A stretch of DNA of 64,000 nucleotides from assembly GCF_016123485.1 (NCBI RefSeq), contig NZ_JADCKQ010000009.1:1-64000 (forward strand), in the 5' to 3' direction. The translations under genes and the position numbers were made by a program. The notes under the pieces are model-generated. The model had not been told where the DNA came from. It worked only from the letters and a program-made list of their open reading frames with translations, and ran no database searches. Below, one piece after another: positions 61,358-64,000 of this stretch; positions within the stretch are counted from its first letter, which is position 1, and each line of letters begins with the position of its first letter. The stretch is from Halocynthiibacter styelae. Its GTDB lineage: Bacteria > Pseudomonadota > Alphaproteobacteria > Rhodobacterales > Rhodobacteraceae.

Positions 61358-63349
61358 CTATTCCTGCGTCGGTTGAGGTGCAAAGTCGAGATCATACCCC
61401 TTCACTTCCCAGGCCAGATCGAGCCGGTTCTGACGCAGGTTTTCATGGAAATACAAATCCTGGAAAAATACCTGTTTCCCGCCCACCTCTTGCGCAGATT
61501 GCAACCGTGTCTGTTCCTGAAGCACTAGGGTTCCCTCACTGCCCGGATAGCAGCCCATAATCGCATCATATAATATAATGGCCTGCGCAACTGTGATCAT
61601 ATTGTCTTGCTTAACCTCAATCTGGGCGATTGTTGCCCCTGTGTAAGATGTAGCAGCAACAATCCATGATTTGTCCGGATCCTGCATCGCTTCATAAAGT
61701 GAAATTCCGTTTTCAAGTGGCTCCAAAATTCCCGGCTCTGCTACAGCGCTTAACTCAATCGCGTCTTCACAACTGATTTCAGGCCGATCGCCACGCTTTT
61801 CCGGCCAAAGCGACGGGCAATCATCTCCCGCCCCCAGGCAGTTCACCAAAAACAAACCGGCAGCCTTTGCATTCTCTGGCTCACGCCGAACCAACCCCTG
61901 AAGCGCGAATGCACTTAGTGCGAACTCTTCGCGCGTCGAATGAAGTGACCCCAGAAGATACAGCGCAAAACGATCCCCCGGCTCAGCATCAATCTGATCG
62001 GTTAATTCAGCAATCCGCGCCTCGGCCTGGCCGCTCTCATTCACCATCCGCGCCAGTTGCATAAACAATTGGCGTTCATCCTTTGCCTCCGCCTGCAACA
62101 GGTCAAATTCCGCCTCAAGCAGCTCTGCCGCCTGCACATATTCCCCAGACTCTTCCAGCGCATCAACCCATTTCTCAGTGATTGAGGCCCGGTCAGGTGT
62201 ATGTTCGACTACGATAGTATTGTGGATTTGAGCAACATCATCCTCACGATCCAGCTGTTTCAAAGTATATAACAGCGCTCTTATTCCCCTGTCATGCTCA
62301 GGATCGATCTCAAGCGAACGTATTATAAGCCCCAGGCCAATCTCATACTCCCCATCCAAACGGTGAAGCCAAGATTTATGACGCAGTGTATACGCGTGAT
62401 CAGAGGCAATTTCATATGCGATTTGTACGGCTTCGCGCGCCTCCTCAAAGCGATCCAGTTTTTGGTAACGCCAGGAAAGACGGGTCCAGGCACCCGCGAC
62501 ATCTTGAGAGGAAGCATTTTCAGGAACAAGAGCCAGGCCGCGCTCAAAGGCGCCGACGGTTTTCTCATAGTCTTCATCATCGACATCAGTGTATTCATCG
62601 GCCATCTCAAGCCAAAACAAATATTCCAGTGTTTTCAGGTCAGGATTGGCCTGTGTAAGCTGATCCAAAATATCGTCCAGATCATCCTGACGCTCCATCA
62701 AGCTTAACAAATATGGCAATTCTCCAACGGCCCAATCATCCGTTGGTCCCAGTTCAAGGGCGCGGATAAGTATCGGCAGTGCTATGTCATATGCACCGTT
62801 TTTCCGGTGTAGCCAGGCATTAATTTCAACAGTGTATGGATAATCCGGCGCAATTCCCATGGCGGTTTCGGACGCGACCATCGCATCACTCAAACGTCCC
62901 GCAGCCTCATAGCGCCAGGCCAGTTGGCTCCAGATGTTTGCAACCCGCTCAGTTGGATAACTTTCCGGCAACACATCAAGCGCTCGCTCAAAAAGTTCAA
63001 CGGAATTCTCATATTCCTGTGAATCGGATAACGCAGAGGCTCCAGTCAACAAGGCGCGATAGCGGTCATCCCAGTCACTGTTTTGTAATTCAGTCAGTTC
63101 ACGAATTGCAAACGCCACCTGACCCGATTCATGCAAACCGAAATAACGCCAATAACGGAATTGGTAGTGTTCATTTGCATGAAAGCCGCCCCCCTCTAAC
63201 AGTTCGTTGCAAGCGGCGACACCCTCCGCCGGGAAGCTTCCTGCCTGGGCACATGCAAACATCATGCGTTTGTCTGGTTTTTGGCTCCAAACAAATGCCG
63301 CAGCAACAACGCAAAAGATCGAAATGAGACGTAGTGTTCCAGATGACAT
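61358..63349 (-). CDS. Large exported TPR protein, 663 aa
   Basis: The N-terminal hydrophobic segment (LRLISIFCVVAAAFVWS) acts as anchor or signal. Tandem TPR units follow over about 75-500 (for example NSVELFERALDVLPESYPTE; ADEYTDVDDEDYEKTVGAFE; EAREAVQIAYEIASDHAYTL). The C-terminal 150 residues have four cysteines (LGAGDDCPSLWPE, EISCEDAIELS and IMGCYPGSEG regions) suggesting disulphides in the periplasm. I take ATG 63349 with AAGGT before it; ATG 63385 is possible. It is probably a periplasmic interaction protein. No family-level function. Confidence 0.8.
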   Translation of the reverse strand: MSSGTLRLISIFCVVAAAFVWSQKPDKRMMFACAQAGSFPAEGVAACNELLEGGGFHANEHYQFRYWRYFGLHESGQVAFAIRELTELQNSDWDDRYRALLTGASALSDSQEYENSVELFERALDVLPESYPTERVANIWSQLAWRYEAAGRLSDAMVASETAMGIAPDYPYTVEINAWLHRKNGAYDIALPILIRALELGPTDDWAVGELPYLLSLMERQDDLDDILDQLTQANPDLKTLEYLFWLEMADEYTDVDDEDYEKTVGAFERGLALVPENASSQDVAGAWTRLSWRYQKLDRFEEAREAVQIAYEIASDHAYTLRHKSWLHRLDGEYEIGLGLIIRSLEIDPEHDRGIRALLYTLKQLDREDDVAQIHNTIVVEHTPDRASITEKWVDALEESGEYVQAAELLEAEFDLLQAEAKDERQLFMQLARMVNESGQAEARIAELTDQIDAEPGDRFALYLLGSLHSTREEFALSAFALQGLVRREPENAKAAGLFLVNCLGAGDDCPSLWPEKRGDRPEISCEDAIELSAVAEPGILEPLENGISLYEAMQDPDKSWIVAATSYTGATIAQIEVKQDNMITVAQAIILYDAIMGCYPGSEGTLVLQEQTRLQSAQEVGGKQVFFQDLYFHENLRQNRLDLAWEVKGYDLDFAPQPTQE

Positions 63350-63413
63350 AATGGTGACCTTAAAAATCTTGCCTCCATTTGACATGCGATTATGTCTAAA
63401 AGTTGTTAGTCAC

Positions 63414-64000
63414 TCACATTTTTCGCTTGAGTTCCGCCAGAACCGCATCTGTATCTGCCCCAAAACGCGGCGGGGCACGGCGGTAAGTAACCGGGGTTGC
63501 AGAGAAGTTCAGAGGGTTGCCCAGCACCGGGATCACACCGTCGGCAGCGTCATCCGAGGGCAGACCCGGTGCCATGTTGCGCGCGGCCACCTGGTCGCTT
63601 TCCATCACCTGATCCAGCGTATTCACAGGGCCAACCGGCACTTTGATCGCTTCAAGACCTGAAATAATCTCTGCCATCGGGATCTTCGCCAGTTCAGGTT
63701 CAATCATCGCATAAAGCGTGTCGCGGTTTTCAAGCCGCGCGGGGTTGGTCGCATAACGCGGATCAGAGGCATGTTCGCCCAGACCCAGCCACGTCATAAA
63801 TCGCTGAAACTGCGTGTCATTGCCAACAGCCAGGATCACATGCCCATCACTTGCCGCACAGGTTTTATAGGGCACAATATTGGGGTGACCATTGCCACGC
63901 CGTTTCGGCAGTTCGCCCGATACCCGGTAGTTCACCCCCTCATTGATCAGCCATGCAATCTGACTGTCCACCAATGCAATATCAATCTGCTGCCCTTCCC
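63414..64000 (-). CDS. CaiB/BaiF-type CoA-transferase (5' end outside window)
   Basis: The C-terminal 195 residues of a family III CoA-transferase. Segments visible are QQIDIALVDSQIAWLINEGV at the edge, PYKTCAASDGHVILAVGNDT, GPVNTLDQVMESDQVAAR and the C-terminal VTYRRAPPRFGADTDAVLAE. The catalytic Asp lies in the missing N-terminal part. Such enzymes move CoA between carboxylic acids, for example succinate, formate, oxalate or carnitine derivatives. The gene runs off the right edge, so substrate and operon partners cannot be seen. Confidence 0.85.
   Translation of the reverse strand, partial: EGQQIDIALVDSQIAWLINEGVNYRVSGELPKRRGNGHPNIVPYKTCAASDGHVILAVGNDTQFQRFMTWLGLGEHASDPRYATNPARLENRDTLYAMIEPELAKIPMAEIISGLEAIKVPVGPVNTLDQVMESDQVAARNMAPGLPSDDAADGVIPVLGNPLNFSATPVTYRRAPPRFGADTDAVLAELKRKM

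Overview
The window is a stretch of chromosome from an alphaproteobacterium of the order Rhodobacterales (Roseobacter-group type). The evidence is the set of housekeeping genes and their arrangement. They include an ALA-synthase-type hemA of 407 aa whose PLP lysine falls at residue 248, rpoH, carD next to fdxA, an SUV3-like helicase with an S4 protein, a RodZ-like protein next to ispG, and a DUF6476-type membrane protein head-to-head with rluD. Many small lineage-specific exported proteins fit the same origin. Base composition is moderately GC-rich, with clearly AT-richer islets. The assignment to Rhodobacterales is inference from gene content; no marker phylogeny could be run.

Layout. 1-7.8 kb: a surface gene pair on the minus strand, a 1806-aa DUF11/Ig-like repeat protein followed by an outer-membrane beta-barrel-like protein that runs off the left edge. 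7.8-8.8 kb: AT-rich non-coding DNA. 8.8-11.2 kb: a LysR regulator lacking a normal start, a decayed glyA remnant and D-serine dehydratase. 11.5-18.4 kb: ispG, a rodZ-like gene, hemA with an FNR-type box, an exported protein, an M20 peptidase, a cupin and a small membrane protein. 18.5-20.2 kb: two identical tRNA-Asp(GTC) genes bracketing a Hint-domain gene. 20.4-24.7 kb: an RTX-repeat protein, kdsA, ridA and a vsr-dcm pair. 24.9-35.2 kb: a regulated catabolic locus. A six-gene minus-strand operon (sugar ABC importer, an argininosuccinate-lyase-superfamily enzyme and a PfkB kinase) diverges from a ROK regulator and a two-domain PIG-L deacetylase. 35-44 kb: a glycosyltransferase-like gene, metY, hppD with an Lrp regulator, a Kef-type antiporter, a LysE exporter, carD, fdxA and an S4 protein. 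44-49.5 kb: the helicase, a TPR protein, SCP2, a hydrolase and rpiB. 49.8-51.4 kb: a pnuC-nadR-like islet. 51.6-59.1 kb: peptidases (PepF, M19, MtfA), a sulfatase, a TraR/DksA zinc-finger protein and rpoH. 59.3-64 kb: a frameshifted Imm11-like gene, rluD, a DUF6476-like gene, a large TPR protein and a truncated CoA-transferase gene.

The best candidate for an undescribed system is the 24.9-35.2 kb locus. It combines high-affinity uptake, a deacetylase, a C-N/C-O lyase of the fumarase/aspartase superfamily, a sugar kinase and a ROK repressor facing a clear palindromic operator. This suggests catabolism of an N-acylated amino-sugar or sugar-amino-acid conjugate, but the substrate cannot be read from the sequence. 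Other points worth checking are the glyA remnant fused to the 5' end of the LysR gene, the tRNA-Asp-bracketed Hint gene, and the frameshift in the Imm11-like gene.
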